Of a stretch of 17,597 bases of DNA, positions 5,942-14,369 are shown piece by piece. This DNA comes from UKL13-2 sp043744255 (GTDB lineage: Bacteria; Pseudomonadota; Gammaproteobacteria; Burkholderiales; Usitatibacteraceae). The translations under genes and the position numbers were made by a program. The stretch covers positions 1-17,597 of the forward strand of contig JAYTVA010000088.1 of the NCBI GenBank assembly GCA_043744255.1, read 5' to 3'. Position 1 is the stretch's first letter. Each line of letters begins with the position of its first letter. Under the pieces are notes generated by a model. It searched no databases. It had not been told where the DNA came from and saw only the letters and a program-made list of their open reading frames with translations.

Positions 5942-7258
5942 TTACTGCGCGAATCGTTGTTGCCACACTGTCGCCTTGGCGCGTAGCGCAGATTCGTCGA
6001 TATGGGTAAAGACGCGATTGTCGAGCAGCAGTTCACCATTGACCCACGAATGCGTCACATGTTCACGACTGGCCGCATGGAACAAATGCGATTCCGGATC
6101 GTAGACGGGCTGCGTCTCGATGGTGCCAAGATCAATCGCCACCATATCGGCGGCTTTATCCACCACCAGTGAGCCGATTTCATTGTCCCAGCCCAGCGCT
6201 TTGGCAGCATTTAGCGTCGCCATTTCCAGCGCTTGATGCGCAGGCAGCGCAGCAGCGTCACCCGTGATGCCCTTTTGCAGCAGCGCCGCGAGCCGGGTTT
6301 CGGTGAGCATATCGAGGCGGTTGTTGCTCGCGCAGCCATCGGTACCGATGCCAACATTCACGCCTGCGTCCAGCATCACCTTAATCGGCGCGATGCCACT
6401 CGCAAGCTTGAGGTTGGACACAGGGCAATGCGCCACGTGTACACCTTGGCGGGCGAACAACTCGATTTCGTTCCCATTCATGTGCACGCAATGCACCGCA
6501 ATCAGGTTTGGATTGAGCAGCCCCAACCGGTGCAGGCGCTCAATGGGGCGCACGCCATGCAGTATTTCACTATCGTGAATTTCCTGAGTGGTTTCGTGAA
6601 TGTGCATCATGATCGGCACATCCATCTCAGTCGCGATGGTGATGATGCGCTCGAACGTTTGGTCGCTCACGGTGTATGGCGCGTGCGGTGCCAACATCAG
6701 TTTCAGACGCGGCTCGGAGAGGAACTCTTCACGCGTGGCTACGCCTTTCGCCAGATACGCCTCGGCATCAGCTGCGAACGGGGTGGGGAATTCCAGAATG
6801 GCACCGCCGAGCGCCGCTCGCATCCCGGATTTCAGGGCTGCTCGTGCGGCAACGTCGTGATAGAAATACATGTCCGCGAAACAGGTAGTTCCTGATCGGA
6901 TCATTTCAGCTGCCGCCAATTCAGTGCCATCAAACACGTAATTTTCTGAGAGGTGTTTGGATTCGGTCGGCCAGATATGTTCATTCAGCCATTTCATCAG
7001 CGGCTGGTCGTCGGCGAGACCGCGCATGAGGGTCATGGCAGCGTGTGTATGCAAGTTGATGAGCCCGGGGATCAGCGCGTGTGTATCGAGCACCGTCTCG
7101 CGCACGCCCGCGAATCGCGCACGCGCCTCGGTAGTGGGCAGGATCGCGACGATGCGACCATCCGCGATGGCTACGCTATGACCGGTGAGCACGGTGGCGC
7201 GGGGTTCGACCGGGATCAGCCATTTGGGCGAGATTAACTGTAACGCGGAAGCAGGCAT
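5942..7258 (-). CDS. mtaD: Amidohydrolase of the MTA/SAH deaminase (TRZ/ATZ) family
   Basis: The 438-residue protein has the amidohydrolase metal site: H70 and H72 in LHTH, H219 in MMHIHE with E222 as proton shuttle, and D307 in GIGTDGCASNN. H256 in HCVHM is a further conserved histidine. The pattern and length match the 5'-methylthioadenosine/S-adenosylhomocysteine deaminase group, which converts SAH or MTA to the inosyl forms. In Betaproteobacteria the gene commonly precedes ubiG, which fits SAH removal near a SAM-dependent methyltransferase. Family members also deaminate or dechlorinate triazines and other purines, so substrate is inferred. The ATG at 7258 has only a weak ribosome binding site. 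A terminator of ompA lies about 90 bases upstream, so this gene likely starts its own operon. Confidence 0.85.
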   Translation of the reverse strand: MPASALQLISPKWLIPVEPRATVLTGHSVAIADGRIVAILPTTEARARFAGVRETVLDTHALIPGLINLHTHAAMTLMRGLADDQPLMKWLNEHIWPTESKHLSENYVFDGTELAAAEMIRSGTTCFADMYFYHDVAARAALKSGMRAALGGAILEFPTPFAADAEAYLAKGVATREEFLSEPRLKLMLAPHAPYTVSDQTFERIITIATEMDVPIMMHIHETTQEIHDSEILHGVRPIERLHRLGLLNPNLIAVHCVHMNGNEIELFARQGVHVAHCPVSNLKLASGIAPIKVMLDAGVNVGIGTDGCASNNRLDMLTETRLAALLQKGITGDAAALPAHQALEMATLNAAKALGWDNEIGSLVVDKAADMVAIDLGTIETQPVYDPESHLFHAASREHVTHSWVNGELLLDNRVFTHIDESALRAKATVWQQRFAQ

Positions 7259-7345
7259 GGAGTGTCGTCGTGGGTAATCATTGATTTTCTACGGAAAGAA
7301 ATTGCGCGGCAAGAACGCGAATGGTGCGGATGCACGGCGCACAAA

Positions 7346-7376
7346 CAAAAAAGCCCCGCCGAGGCGGGGCTTTTGA
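7346..7376 (-). terminator. Rho-independent terminator of ompA
   Basis: On the minus strand a stem of AAAAGCCCCGCC against GCGGGGCTTTT with a short loop is followed by a run of six T. It lies 12 bases after the ompA stop. The symmetric A/T flanks would allow weaker function on the plus strand too. Confidence 0.9.
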
Positions 7377-7387
7377 GTTTGCACCAA

Positions 7388-8047
7388 TTACTTAACTTGC
7401 GACTGACCTTTGAACTCGATGTCAACGCGGCGGTTTTTCGCGCGGCCAGCATCGGTTTTGTTGGTCGCAACTGGTTGCGATTCGCCTTTGCCTTGCGAGC
7501 TAATCATCGAAGCGGGAATGCCTTGCGAGATCATGTAGTTCTTCACGGTAGCAGCACGACGCTCAGACAGAGCCTGATTGTATTTGTCGGTACCGCGTGA
7601 GTCAGCGTGACCCGTGGCGATGATCTGTTCAACGTTCAGTGCGCGCATTTTAGCGAGCGCATCGTCGATGGATTTCTTGCCAGATGGCTTCAGCACCGAC
7701 TTGTCGAAGTCAAACAGGGCTTCGGCTTGAATGGTGATGGTCTGCCATACGGCAGCCGGTGGGGCGGGCGGCACCACAACTACTGGCTTAGGTGGCTCAA
7801 CGACAGGCGGGGGAGCAGGAGGAGGCGCAACGGGCTTCGGTGGCTCAACAGGTTTCGGAGCCTCAGCTTTTTTAGCCGCGCAATCAGGGTGATCGATGCT
7901 ATTCAAATTCTGAACGCAACCACCAGAACCGTCGCGTACTGCTTTGCCGGCGGAATCCACCAGGTTGGGGGTAACACCTGCAAAAGCGCTCGCCACTAAG
8001 AAAATTGGTGCGGCTGCGAGTAGCTTGCTAATCAGCGAACTCTTCAT
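7388..8047 (-). CDS. OmpA-family outer-membrane/peptidoglycan-binding protein
   Basis: The 219-residue protein begins with a signal peptide (MKSSLISKLLAAAPIFLVASAFAG) and then a short region containing two cysteines. A proline-rich linker of PKPV/PPAP repeats (about residues 64-97) leads into a C-terminal OmpA domain. The domain carries FDFDKSVLKPSG, ATGHADSRGTDKYNQALSERRA and AGRAKNRRVDIEF, which bind diaminopimelate in peptidoglycan. There is no eight-strand beta-barrel, so it is not full OmpA but the compact betaproteobacterial type that links the outer membrane or periplasm to the wall. A GGGAG box lies six bases before the ATG. It is usually found next to ubiG/gyrA in these bacteria. Confidence 0.9.
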   Translation of the reverse strand: MKSSLISKLLAAAPIFLVASAFAGVTPNLVDSAGKAVRDGSGGCVQNLNSIDHPDCAAKKAEAPKPVEPPKPVAPPPAPPPVVEPPKPVVVVPPAPPAAVWQTITIQAEALFDFDKSVLKPSGKKSIDDALAKMRALNVEQIIATGHADSRGTDKYNQALSERRAATVKNYMISQGIPASMISSQGKGESQPVATNKTDAGRAKNRRVDIEFKGQSQVK

Positions 8048-8618
8048 TTCATACTCCCAAGAAAATTGAGGATTTTTGTCGTTGCGGAAAAGAATGGGGG
8101 TGAAGCTAAGTTTACAAATTCGTGAGGTCGGGCGAAAACATGGAGCAAAACGTAATATTAAATGCGACTGAATCGCTCACCACACCCTTCCAAGAACACG
8201 ACGGATGATACACGATCCACTCTGCCACACACAACTTGGCAGCACGTTTTAGCTACAGTAAAGCGGTACGAGTTGCGAATTAACAACAGTTTGTCGGCGT
8301 CTGACGACGAATTTTTTGAAACCACAACCTGTAGTGACCGAACCCGCCCGCAGACCAAAAGGCTAGTGTTTTTCATTGCTTCGATTGGCTTTTTCGCCTC
8401 ATTTATGCTAAATTATTGTGTTGGCATCAAATCAATTCATTGAAAAATCAAAGACTTACCGCGTGATTTCTGGCTTGGGCGCGGTTCTGGCACGCGAGCA
8501 GCGCGTTTTCTGCCGCACAAGTCTTCGTCGGCGTACCCCCTTACTGAGGCTAGCAGTAATAGCCGCTATCGTTGTTTTCTGAAGAATAAACTCGGTTAAG
8601 AAATTAGGAAGAGCAATC
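8048..8618. other. Divergent intergenic region between ompA and gyrA
   Basis: These 571 bases must hold the promoters of ompA (leftward) and gyrA (rightward). No RNA gene, repeat or convincing conserved ORF was seen. A 93-codon plus-strand frame (8162-8443) has no family resemblance. The region 8361-8430 is AT-rich and is the best place for gyrA promoter elements. Confidence 0.6.
8385..8414 (+). promoter_or_regulatory. Candidate gyrA sigma-70 promoter
   Basis: TTGGCT (8385-8390) and TAAATT (8409-8414) are spaced by 18 bases, each matching four of six consensus positions. This would give a leader of about 200 bases before the gyrA GTG. It is the best candidate seen but is weak evidence by itself. 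Confidence 0.3.
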
Positions 8619-11204
8619 GTGACTGAACCGCTGCCCCCGCAATTCGCTAAAGAGACACACCCGATTTCCATTGAATCGGAGATGCGCACCAGTTACCTCG
8701 AATACGCGATGAGCGTGATCGTAGGCCGTGCCCTGCCGGATGTACGTGACGGCTTGAAGCCCGTGCATCGCCGCGTGTTGTTTGCGATGTTTGAGCAATC
8801 CAACGATTGGAACAAACCATTCAAAAAATCGGCGCGTATCGTCGGTGACGTGATGGGTAAATATCACCCGCACGGCGACACGGCGATCTACGACACCATC
8901 GTCCGTATGGCGCAGGATTTTTCGTTGCGATATCCCTTGGTGCAGGGACAAGGAAACTTTGGTTCGGTCGATGGTGATAACGCCGCAGCAATGCGTTACA
9001 CCGAAATTCGCATGGCGAAAATCGCCGCCGAATTGCTCGAAGACCTCGATAAAGACACGGTCGATTTTGGCCCGAATTACGACGGCAGCGAGCGCGAGCC
9101 GCTGATTCTGCCCGCCAAGTTTCCGAATTTGTTGGTCAATGGTTCGGGTGGTATCGCCGTCGGCATGGCCACCAACATTCCCCCGCACAATTTGAACGAC
9201 GTGTGCGATGCGTGCCTCGCGGTGCTGGATGATCCAAAGGTCGATATTGAGCAACTCATCAACATCGTCAAAGCGCCTGATTTTCCGACCGCCGGCATCA
9301 TTTATGGCATCGACGGCGTGCGCGAAGGCTATCGCACCGGTCGTGGCCGCGTCATCATGCGCGCACGTACCCATTTCGAGGCGCTGGAAAAAGGCAGCCG
9401 TCAGGCCATCATCATTGACGAGTTGCCCTACCAAGTTAACAAAGCCAATTTGCTCATCAAAATCGGCGAATTGGTGCGCGACAAAAAGCTCGAAGGCGTT
9501 TCGGATTTGCGCGACGAATCCGACAAGTCCGGCATGCGCGCCGTGATCGAATTGAAGCGCGGCGAAGTCCCTGAGGTGGTGCTAAACAACCTCTATAAGA
9601 TGACGCAGATGCAAGACACCTTCGGCATGAACATGGTCGCGATTTGCGACGGTCAGCCGAAGCTGTTAAACCTCAAGCAATTCCTCGAAGCGTTCCTGCG
9701 CCATCGTCGCGAAGTCGTCACGCGTCGCACCGTGTTCGAACTGCGCAAAGCGCGTGATCGCGGGCACATTCTTGAAGGCTTGGCCGTTGCATTGTCGAAC
9801 GTTGATGAGATCGTTGAACTCATCAAGAGCGCGCAAACACCGTCGGAGGCCAAGGCCAAGTTGATGGGCAAAGTGTGGCGCTCGAAACTGGTCGAAGAGA
9901 TGCTCGCGCGCACCGCATCGGACGCAGGTATCGAAGCCTACCGTCCCGAGGGTTTGCCAAAGGAATTCGGTCTACACACCAGCGGCTATCGCTTGTCAGA
10001 CGTGCAAGCGCAACGCATTCTCGAAATGCAATTGCAGCGCTTGACTGGTCTTGAGCAAGACAAGATTGTTGCCGAATACAAAGAAGTCATGGATCGCATC
10101 ACCGACTTGCTCGACATTTTGTCGAAGCCAGAACGTGTGAACGCGATCATCAGCGAAGAATTGAAAGCGATCAAAGAAAAATTCGGCGACAAACGCCGCT
10201 CCGAGATCGTTGAAAACGGCCAGCAAATGTCGATGGAAGATTTGATCGCCAAGGAAGACGTGGTGGTCACCATGTCGCACACCGGCTACATCAAGTACCA
10301 ACCGGTCGACGACTACCGCGCGCAAAAACGCGGCGGGCGCGGCAAGCAGGCCACGGCGATGAAAGAAGATGATTTCATCGACACCTTGTTCATCGCCAAC
10401 ACCCACGATTACGTGCTGTGTTTCTCGAACAAGGGCCGCGTGTATTGGGTGAAAGTGTACGAAATTCCGCAAGGCTCGCGCATCTCGCGCGGCAAGCCAA
10501 TCGTGAATTTGTTGCAGATGCAGCCAGATGAAAAAATCAGCGCCGTGTTGCCGGTTCAAGCGTTTGTCGAAGACAAGTTTGTGTTCTTCGCGACCTCCGA
10601 AGGCGTGGTCAAGAAGACCGCGCTCTCCGACTTCAGCAACCCGCGCAAGGCCGGCATTATCGCCATCGCGCTCGATGACAAAGACAACCTCATTGGCGTG
10701 GCACTGACCGATGGCAAGCACGACGTGATGCTGTTCTCCAACGAAGGCAAAGCGGTGCGCTTCGAAGAGAGTGACGTGCGTTCCACCGGCCGCGACACGC
10801 GCGGCGTGCGTGGCATGAACCTCGCCAAGGGCGGCAAAGTCATCTCGATGTTGGTCGCTGAAAACGAGGAAGACTCCGTGCTGACCGCCACCGAAAAAGG
10901 CTATGGCAAACGCACTGCCATCGGCGAATACACTCGCCATGGTCGTGGCACGCAAGGCATGATCGCGATCCAGACTTCTGCTCGTAACGGCAAAGTCGTC
11001 GCGGCAGTGCTGGTGCGCCCGAACGATGAAATCATGATGATTACCACTGGCGGTGTGTTGATCCGCACCAAGGTCAAACAGATTCGCGAAATGGGTCGTT
11101 CGACCCAAGGTGTGACGCTGATTAACCTCGATGAAGGGCAGAAGCTGTCAGGCTTGCAGAAGATTGTGGAGTCGGATGAGGTGGGTGAAGAGGGCGAAGA
11201 ATAG
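8619..11204 (+). CDS. gyrA: DNA gyrase subunit A
   Basis: GyrA cuts and rejoins DNA in the A2B2 gyrase that introduces negative supercoils. The 861-residue protein starts at GTG 8619, with AGGAAGAG about eight bases before it. The catalytic tyrosine is Y128 in AMRYTEIRM. The quinolone-resistance region reads HPHGDTAIYDTIVRMAQ, with T88 and D92 at the E. coli Ser83 and Asp87 positions. The C-terminal wrapping domain begins with the GyrA box QKRGGRG (569-575), which separates it from ParC. The protein ends in an acidic tail (SDEVGEEGEE). No terminator with a T-run follows, so transcripts may run into the TA pair and serC. Confidence 0.98.
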   Translation: MTEPLPPQFAKETHPISIESEMRTSYLEYAMSVIVGRALPDVRDGLKPVHRRVLFAMFEQSNDWNKPFKKSARIVGDVMGKYHPHGDTAIYDTIVRMAQDFSLRYPLVQGQGNFGSVDGDNAAAMRYTEIRMAKIAAELLEDLDKDTVDFGPNYDGSEREPLILPAKFPNLLVNGSGGIAVGMATNIPPHNLNDVCDACLAVLDDPKVDIEQLINIVKAPDFPTAGIIYGIDGVREGYRTGRGRVIMRARTHFEALEKGSRQAIIIDELPYQVNKANLLIKIGELVRDKKLEGVSDLRDESDKSGMRAVIELKRGEVPEVVLNNLYKMTQMQDTFGMNMVAICDGQPKLLNLKQFLEAFLRHRREVVTRRTVFELRKARDRGHILEGLAVALSNVDEIVELIKSAQTPSEAKAKLMGKVWRSKLVEEMLARTASDAGIEAYRPEGLPKEFGLHTSGYRLSDVQAQRILEMQLQRLTGLEQDKIVAEYKEVMDRITDLLDILSKPERVNAIISEELKAIKEKFGDKRRSEIVENGQQMSMEDLIAKEDVVVTMSHTGYIKYQPVDDYRAQKRGGRGKQATAMKEDDFIDTLFIANTHDYVLCFSNKGRVYWVKVYEIPQGSRISRGKPIVNLLQMQPDEKISAVLPVQAFVEDKFVFFATSEGVVKKTALSDFSNPRKAGIIAIALDDKDNLIGVALTDGKHDVMLFSNEGKAVRFEESDVRSTGRDTRGVRGMNLAKGGKVISMLVAENEEDSVLTATEKGYGKRTAIGEYTRHGRGTQGMIAIQTSARNGKVVAAVLVRPNDEIMMITTGGVLIRTKVKQIREMGRSTQGVTLINLDEGQKLSGLQKIVESDEVGEEGEE

Positions 11205-11210
11205 TCGTTG

Positions 11211-11247
11211 TTGACAGGTAACCATATCAAATGATATGGTTACCCAT
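11211..11247 (+). promoter_or_regulatory. vapBC-type promoter overlapped by a perfect palindromic operator
   Basis: A consensus -35 TTGACA (11211-11216) is followed after 18 bases by TATGGT (11235-11240). A perfect inverted repeat GGTAACCATATC / GATATGGTTACC (11217-11228 and 11233-11244, loop AAAT) fills the spacer and the -10. Ribbon-helix-helix antitoxins typically bind such sites to repress their own operon. Transcription from this promoter would start at about 11247, right at the antitoxin ATG (11248), so the mRNA may be leaderless. Confidence 0.65.
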
Positions 11248-11610
11248 ATGAAAACGACGCTCGACATTTCCGACCACATCTTTCGCCGCACCAAGAAACT
11301 TGCGGATCGCGAAGGGAAGACGTTTCGCACGGTGGTCGAAGAGGCGCTGGTAGTTCGACTCGACGCGCGCGAGCAGGCGGCGCAACCCAACATACTGCAT
11401 ATTCCGACCGTGTCCGGCGAAATTACCCCCGAGTTCGCGCATGCGCCGTGGGAACAAATTCGCGATGAGCTTTACGCGTATCCGTCGCCTGCACACCGTG
11501 CGGCCAGCTTGTCTCCGCTAGCGCTCGCGGCGGAACCGACCGCTGCCTATGTCGCGTCGCATGTCGCGTCGCCCGTTAGTCCGCGCACGAAGAAACGAAA
11601 ACCGGCATGA
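11248..11610 (+). CDS. VapB-type antitoxin (ribbon-helix-helix N-terminus)
   Basis: The first roughly 40 residues, MKTTLDISDHIFRRTKKLAD and onward to VVEEALVVRL, fit the ribbon-helix-helix fold of VapB/Arc-type antitoxins. The antitoxin should neutralise the PIN toxin encoded next and repress the operon. I chose ATG 11248 because the family begins MKTTLDI. ATG 11236 is in frame but lies inside the operator. At 120 residues it is longer than common VapBs (about 80). The tail is alanine/serine-rich, ends in basic RTKKRKPA, and contains a tandem 12-base duplication (11549-11572) encoding YVASHVAS. The stop overlaps the toxin start by four bases (ATGA). Confidence 0.8.
   Translation: MKTTLDISDHIFRRTKKLADREGKTFRTVVEEALVVRLDAREQAAQPNILHIPTVSGEITPEFAHAPWEQIRDELYAYPSPAHRAASLSPLALAAEPTAAYVASHVASPVSPRTKKRKPA
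11549..11572 (+). repeat. Tandem 12-bp duplication inside the antitoxin gene
   Basis: ATGTCGCGTCGC occurs twice in direct succession (11549-11560 and 11561-11572). Because it is a multiple of three it keeps the frame, adding four residues to the antitoxin C-terminal tail. It could vary in copy number by slippage. Confidence 0.85.
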
Positions 11611-12044
11611 TCGCCGTCGATACCAACATTCTCGTTTACGCGTCCCGCACCGAGTATTCGTTCCACAAAGAAGCGCATCGTGCGCTTACCGATTTAGCCG
11701 CCGGGCATGTCGCTTGGACGATCCCGTGGCCGTGCGCGCATGAGTTTCTTGGCGTCGTGACCAATACCAAGATTCATCGTCCGCCGACCCCGCATCAACA
11801 GGCGCTGCAACTGCTCACCAACTGCGCGGAGTTTCGCACGTTCCGCTTCATCGGCGAGGGCGACGGCTATCTTCAAATTTTGCAAGGATTGCTCGAAACC
11901 TCTAAGGCCTCCGGTGGCATGATCCACGATGCGAAGATTGCGGCAATATGTCTGCATCACGGCGTATCTGAACTGTGGACGGCTGATCGTGATTTTTCGC
12001 GTTTCCCCAAACTGAAAACCCGTAACCCCCTCGTCAGAAAATAA
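11607..12044 (+). CDS. PIN-domain toxin, VapC type
   Basis: The 145-residue protein has the PIN ribonuclease acidic residues: D5 in VDTNILVYA, E46 in AHEFLG, D108 in MIHDAKIAA and D127/D129 in TADRDFSRF. VapC toxins cut tRNA or rRNA when the antitoxin is degraded; the target here is unknown. It directly follows the ribbon-helix-helix gene with an ATGA overlap, the normal coupled TA layout. Its stop TAA overlaps the serC start in TAATG, an unusual linkage of a toxin to a biosynthetic gene. All catalytic residues are present, so it is probably functional. Confidence 0.87.
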   Translation: MIAVDTNILVYASRTEYSFHKEAHRALTDLAAGHVAWTIPWPCAHEFLGVVTNTKIHRPPTPHQQALQLLTNCAEFRTFRFIGEGDGYLQILQGLLETSKASGGMIHDAKIAAICLHHGVSELWTADRDFSRFPKLKTRNPLVRK

Positions 12045-13129
12045 TGCGTATCCACAACTTTTCGGCTGGCCCCGCCGCCATTCCCGAAGTCGTTCTCAAG
12101 CAAGCCGAGGCCGAGCTGCTGGACTACAAAGGTACCGGCATGTCGGTGATGGAAATGAGCCATCGCGGCAAGGTATTCATGGACTTGGCGGCGGAAGTAG
12201 ATCGCGATTTTCGTGAGCTGCTCGGTGTGCCTGCCAACTACAAAGTGTTGTTTCTGCAAGGCGGTGGCAAGGGCGAATTTTCGTTGGTGCCGCTCAACTT
12301 ACTTCGCGGCAAAACGCGCGCGGATTACGTCAACACGGGTCTTTGGTCCACGGGTGCGATCAAAGAAGCGCGCAAGTACGGCGAGGTCGATGTGATCGCC
12401 TCGTCGGAGGATAAAAACTTCACCTATGTGCCCGCTCAAAGTGGCTGGAAAGCCAATAAAGACGCGGCGTTTCGGCATATCTGCACCAATGAAACGGTGC
12501 ACGGCGTCGAGTATTTCTGGACGCCAGAAATCGCTGATGATGTGCCGCTGGTCGCTGATATGTCCTCGCACATTTTGTCGCGGCCGATGGATGTCAGCAA
12601 GTACGGCTGCATCTACGCCGGTGCGCAAAAAAACATCGGTCCATCAGGGCTGACGATTGTGATCGTGCGTGAAGATTTGCTCGGCCACGCACACCCGATG
12701 ACCCCATCCGTATTCGATTACACGCAACAAGCCGCGAACGAGTGGATGCTCAACACGCCGCCGACCTTCGCCGTCTACCTCGCCGGATTAACGTTCAAAT
12801 GGTTGAAGTTGCAGGGTGGTCTCGCGGCGATGGAATCGTTAAACATCGCGAAAGCAAATCTGCTCTACAGCGCGATTGACGATACAAATGGCTTCTATCG
12901 CAACGACATTGCTAAGGCAGATCGCTCGCGTATGAACGTGCCGTTTTTTCTGCGTGATGAAGCGCGCAATGCCGCGTTTGTCAAAGAGGCCGACGCCGCA
13001 GGACTCGCCGGACTTAAAGGCCACAAGGCCATCGGCGGCATGCGCGCGTCGATCTATAACGCTACAGACATTACGGCCGTACGCGCACTCGTTGCGTTCA
13101 TGCAGGAATTTCGTGCAGCGCATTCGTAG
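12044..13129 (+). CDS. serC: Phosphoserine aminotransferase
   Basis: SerC is a PLP enzyme that makes 3-phosphoserine in serine synthesis and acts in pyridoxal phosphate synthesis. The 361-residue length and the opening NFSAGPAAIPEVVL are typical. The PLP lysine is K196 in AGAQKNIGPSGL. The phosphate-binding loop is LQGGGKGEF (71-79), close to the E. coli GGGRG form. ATG 12044 shares its A with the toxin stop (TAATG), with no clear Shine-Dalgarno sequence, so translation probably depends on ribosomes finishing vapC. In most relatives serC follows gyrA directly. The next gene (pheA) begins 75 bases later. Confidence 0.97.
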   Translation: MRIHNFSAGPAAIPEVVLKQAEAELLDYKGTGMSVMEMSHRGKVFMDLAAEVDRDFRELLGVPANYKVLFLQGGGKGEFSLVPLNLLRGKTRADYVNTGLWSTGAIKEARKYGEVDVIASSEDKNFTYVPAQSGWKANKDAAFRHICTNETVHGVEYFWTPEIADDVPLVADMSSHILSRPMDVSKYGCIYAGAQKNIGPSGLTIVIVREDLLGHAHPMTPSVFDYTQQAANEWMLNTPPTFAVYLAGLTFKWLKLQGGLAAMESLNIAKANLLYSAIDDTNGFYRNDIAKADRSRMNVPFFLRDEARNAAFVKEADAAGLAGLKGHKAIGGMRASIYNATDITAVRALVAFMQEFRAAHS

Positions 13130-13204
13130 CCCGCTATAGCGAGTCGCCGCAATTTCAGGTTAAATGCTCAGTCCCGTCACGCAGCCACTTCAACAATAAA
13201 TTTC

Positions 13205-14290
13205 ATGTCCGACTCCCCCGCCATCACCACTGACCTCGCGCAATTGCGCAACGAAATCGACGCACTCGACGCCAGCATCCTTAAGTCCCTCAATGCCCGC
13301 GCCGCCATCGCGCGCAAAGTTGGCTCATTAAAGGTCGGGCAGGCGTACCGACCCGAGCGCGAAGCAGAAGTATTGCGTCGCATCCAATCGTTGAACGAAG
13401 GCCCATTGCCCGATGAAGTAGCCGCGCGGTTGTTCCGCGAAATCATGTCGGCATGTTTGGCGTTAGAACGCCCCGTCACGGTCGCGTATCTTGGCCCGCA
13501 AGGCACCTTCAGCGAACGCGCCGCCATCAAACATTTCGGCGCTGGTGCCGACACGCAACCGACTGCCAGCATCGACGAAGTCTATCGCGCGGTCGAATCA
13601 GGTGCTGCCGATTTTGGCATCGTGCCGGTCGAAAACTCAACCGAGGGTGCGGTCGGTCGTTCGCTCGACTTGATGCCGCAGTCGCCGCTCAAAATTTGCG
13701 GCGAATCGGTGATTCGTATTCATCATCACCTGATGTCGAAATCCGCGACCGACGTCAAAGCAATTCAGCGCGTGTTCTCTCACGGCCAATCGCTCGCGCA
13801 GTGCCACGAGTGGCTGAATGCCAATGTGCCGCACGCTGAGCGCATTGCAGTGTCGTCCAACGCCGAGGCTGCACGACGCGCATCACTCGAGCCGGGCTCA
13901 GCAGCGGTCGCAGGTGAAATGGCCGCCGCGCATTACGGTCTCACGATTCTCTCGTCAAACATCGAGGACGAACCCAACAACACCACGCGTTTTTTAGTGC
14001 TCGGCAACTACGAACCCAAGTCCACCGGTCACGACAAAACTTCCATCGTCTTGTCCGCCGCCAACCACGCCGGTGCGGTCTATGAAATGCTCACGCCATT
14101 CGCGCAACGCGGCGTGTCGATGAGCAAATTCGAATCGCGTCCGTCGAAATTAGCGGTGTGGGAATATCTGTTTTTTGTCGACATCGAAGGCCATGCGGCC
14201 GATGCGAATGTTGCGGCGGCGCTGGTGGAAGTTCGCAAGATTGCGGGGTATGTGAAGGTGTTAGGGTCGTATCCCACCGCTGTAATCTAG
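13205..14290 (+). CDS. pheA: Bifunctional chorismate mutase/prephenate dehydratase (P-protein)
   Basis: PheA converts chorismate to prephenate and then to phenylpyruvate. The 361-residue protein has an AroQ-type chorismate mutase domain (about 8-90: LRNEIDALDASILKSLNARA). A prephenate dehydratase domain (about 91-275) carries YLGPQGTFSERAA, VPVENSTEGAV and NNTTRFLVLG. A C-terminal ACT domain (about 280-357) with SKFESRPSK suggests feedback inhibition by phenylalanine. The ATG at 13205 follows a 75-base gap with weak ribosome binding sequence. No leader peptide or attenuator was seen. Confidence 0.97.
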   Translation: MSDSPAITTDLAQLRNEIDALDASILKSLNARAAIARKVGSLKVGQAYRPEREAEVLRRIQSLNEGPLPDEVAARLFREIMSACLALERPVTVAYLGPQGTFSERAAIKHFGAGADTQPTASIDEVYRAVESGAADFGIVPVENSTEGAVGRSLDLMPQSPLKICGESVIRIHHHLMSKSATDVKAIQRVFSHGQSLAQCHEWLNANVPHAERIAVSSNAEAARRASLEPGSAAVAGEMAAAHYGLTILSSNIEDEPNNTTRFLVLGNYEPKSTGHDKTSIVLSAANHAGAVYEMLTPFAQRGVSMSKFESRPSKLAVWEYLFFVDIEGHAADANVAAALVEVRKIAGYVKVLGSYPTAVI

Positions 14291-14305
14291 ACTCGATTTC
14301 AGCAA

Positions 14306-14331
14306 GGTGGGCACGCTGCGCTTTGCCCACC
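14306..14331. repeat. REP-like hairpin between pheA and hisC
   Basis: GGTGGGCA and TGCCCACC (14306-14313 and 14324-14331) form a perfect 8-bp stem around a 10-base loop, in the context AAGGTGGGCACGCTGCG. I recall GTGGGCA...TGCCCACCCTA as a dispersed palindromic repeat common in betaproteobacterial intergenic regions. It lacks a T-run, so it is more likely a REP-like element or mRNA stabiliser than a terminator. Confidence 0.6.
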
Positions 14332-14369
14332 CTAACAATTCTGTGCAGTTTCGTAATTGAAAGCCGCAA

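Noticed and set aside
6233..6895. 220-codon plus-strand frame opposite the amidohydrolase
   Set aside because: Antisense shadow of a gene with all catalytic motifs in place; no independent domain or start signal.
8162..8443. 93-codon plus-strand frame in the ompA-gyrA gap
   Set aside because: No ribosome binding site or recognisable domain; one hydrophobic stretch near the end is not enough to call a gene.
8882..8894. Possible quinolone resistance change at GyrA T88 (E. coli position 83)
   Set aside because: Thr at this site is natural in several species and Asp at the 87-equivalent is intact, so resistance cannot be claimed.
9996..11108. 370-codon frame antisense to gyrA
   Set aside because: Fully inside the well-conserved gyrA gene on the opposite strand; composition reflects the complementary codon pattern and no domain is seen.
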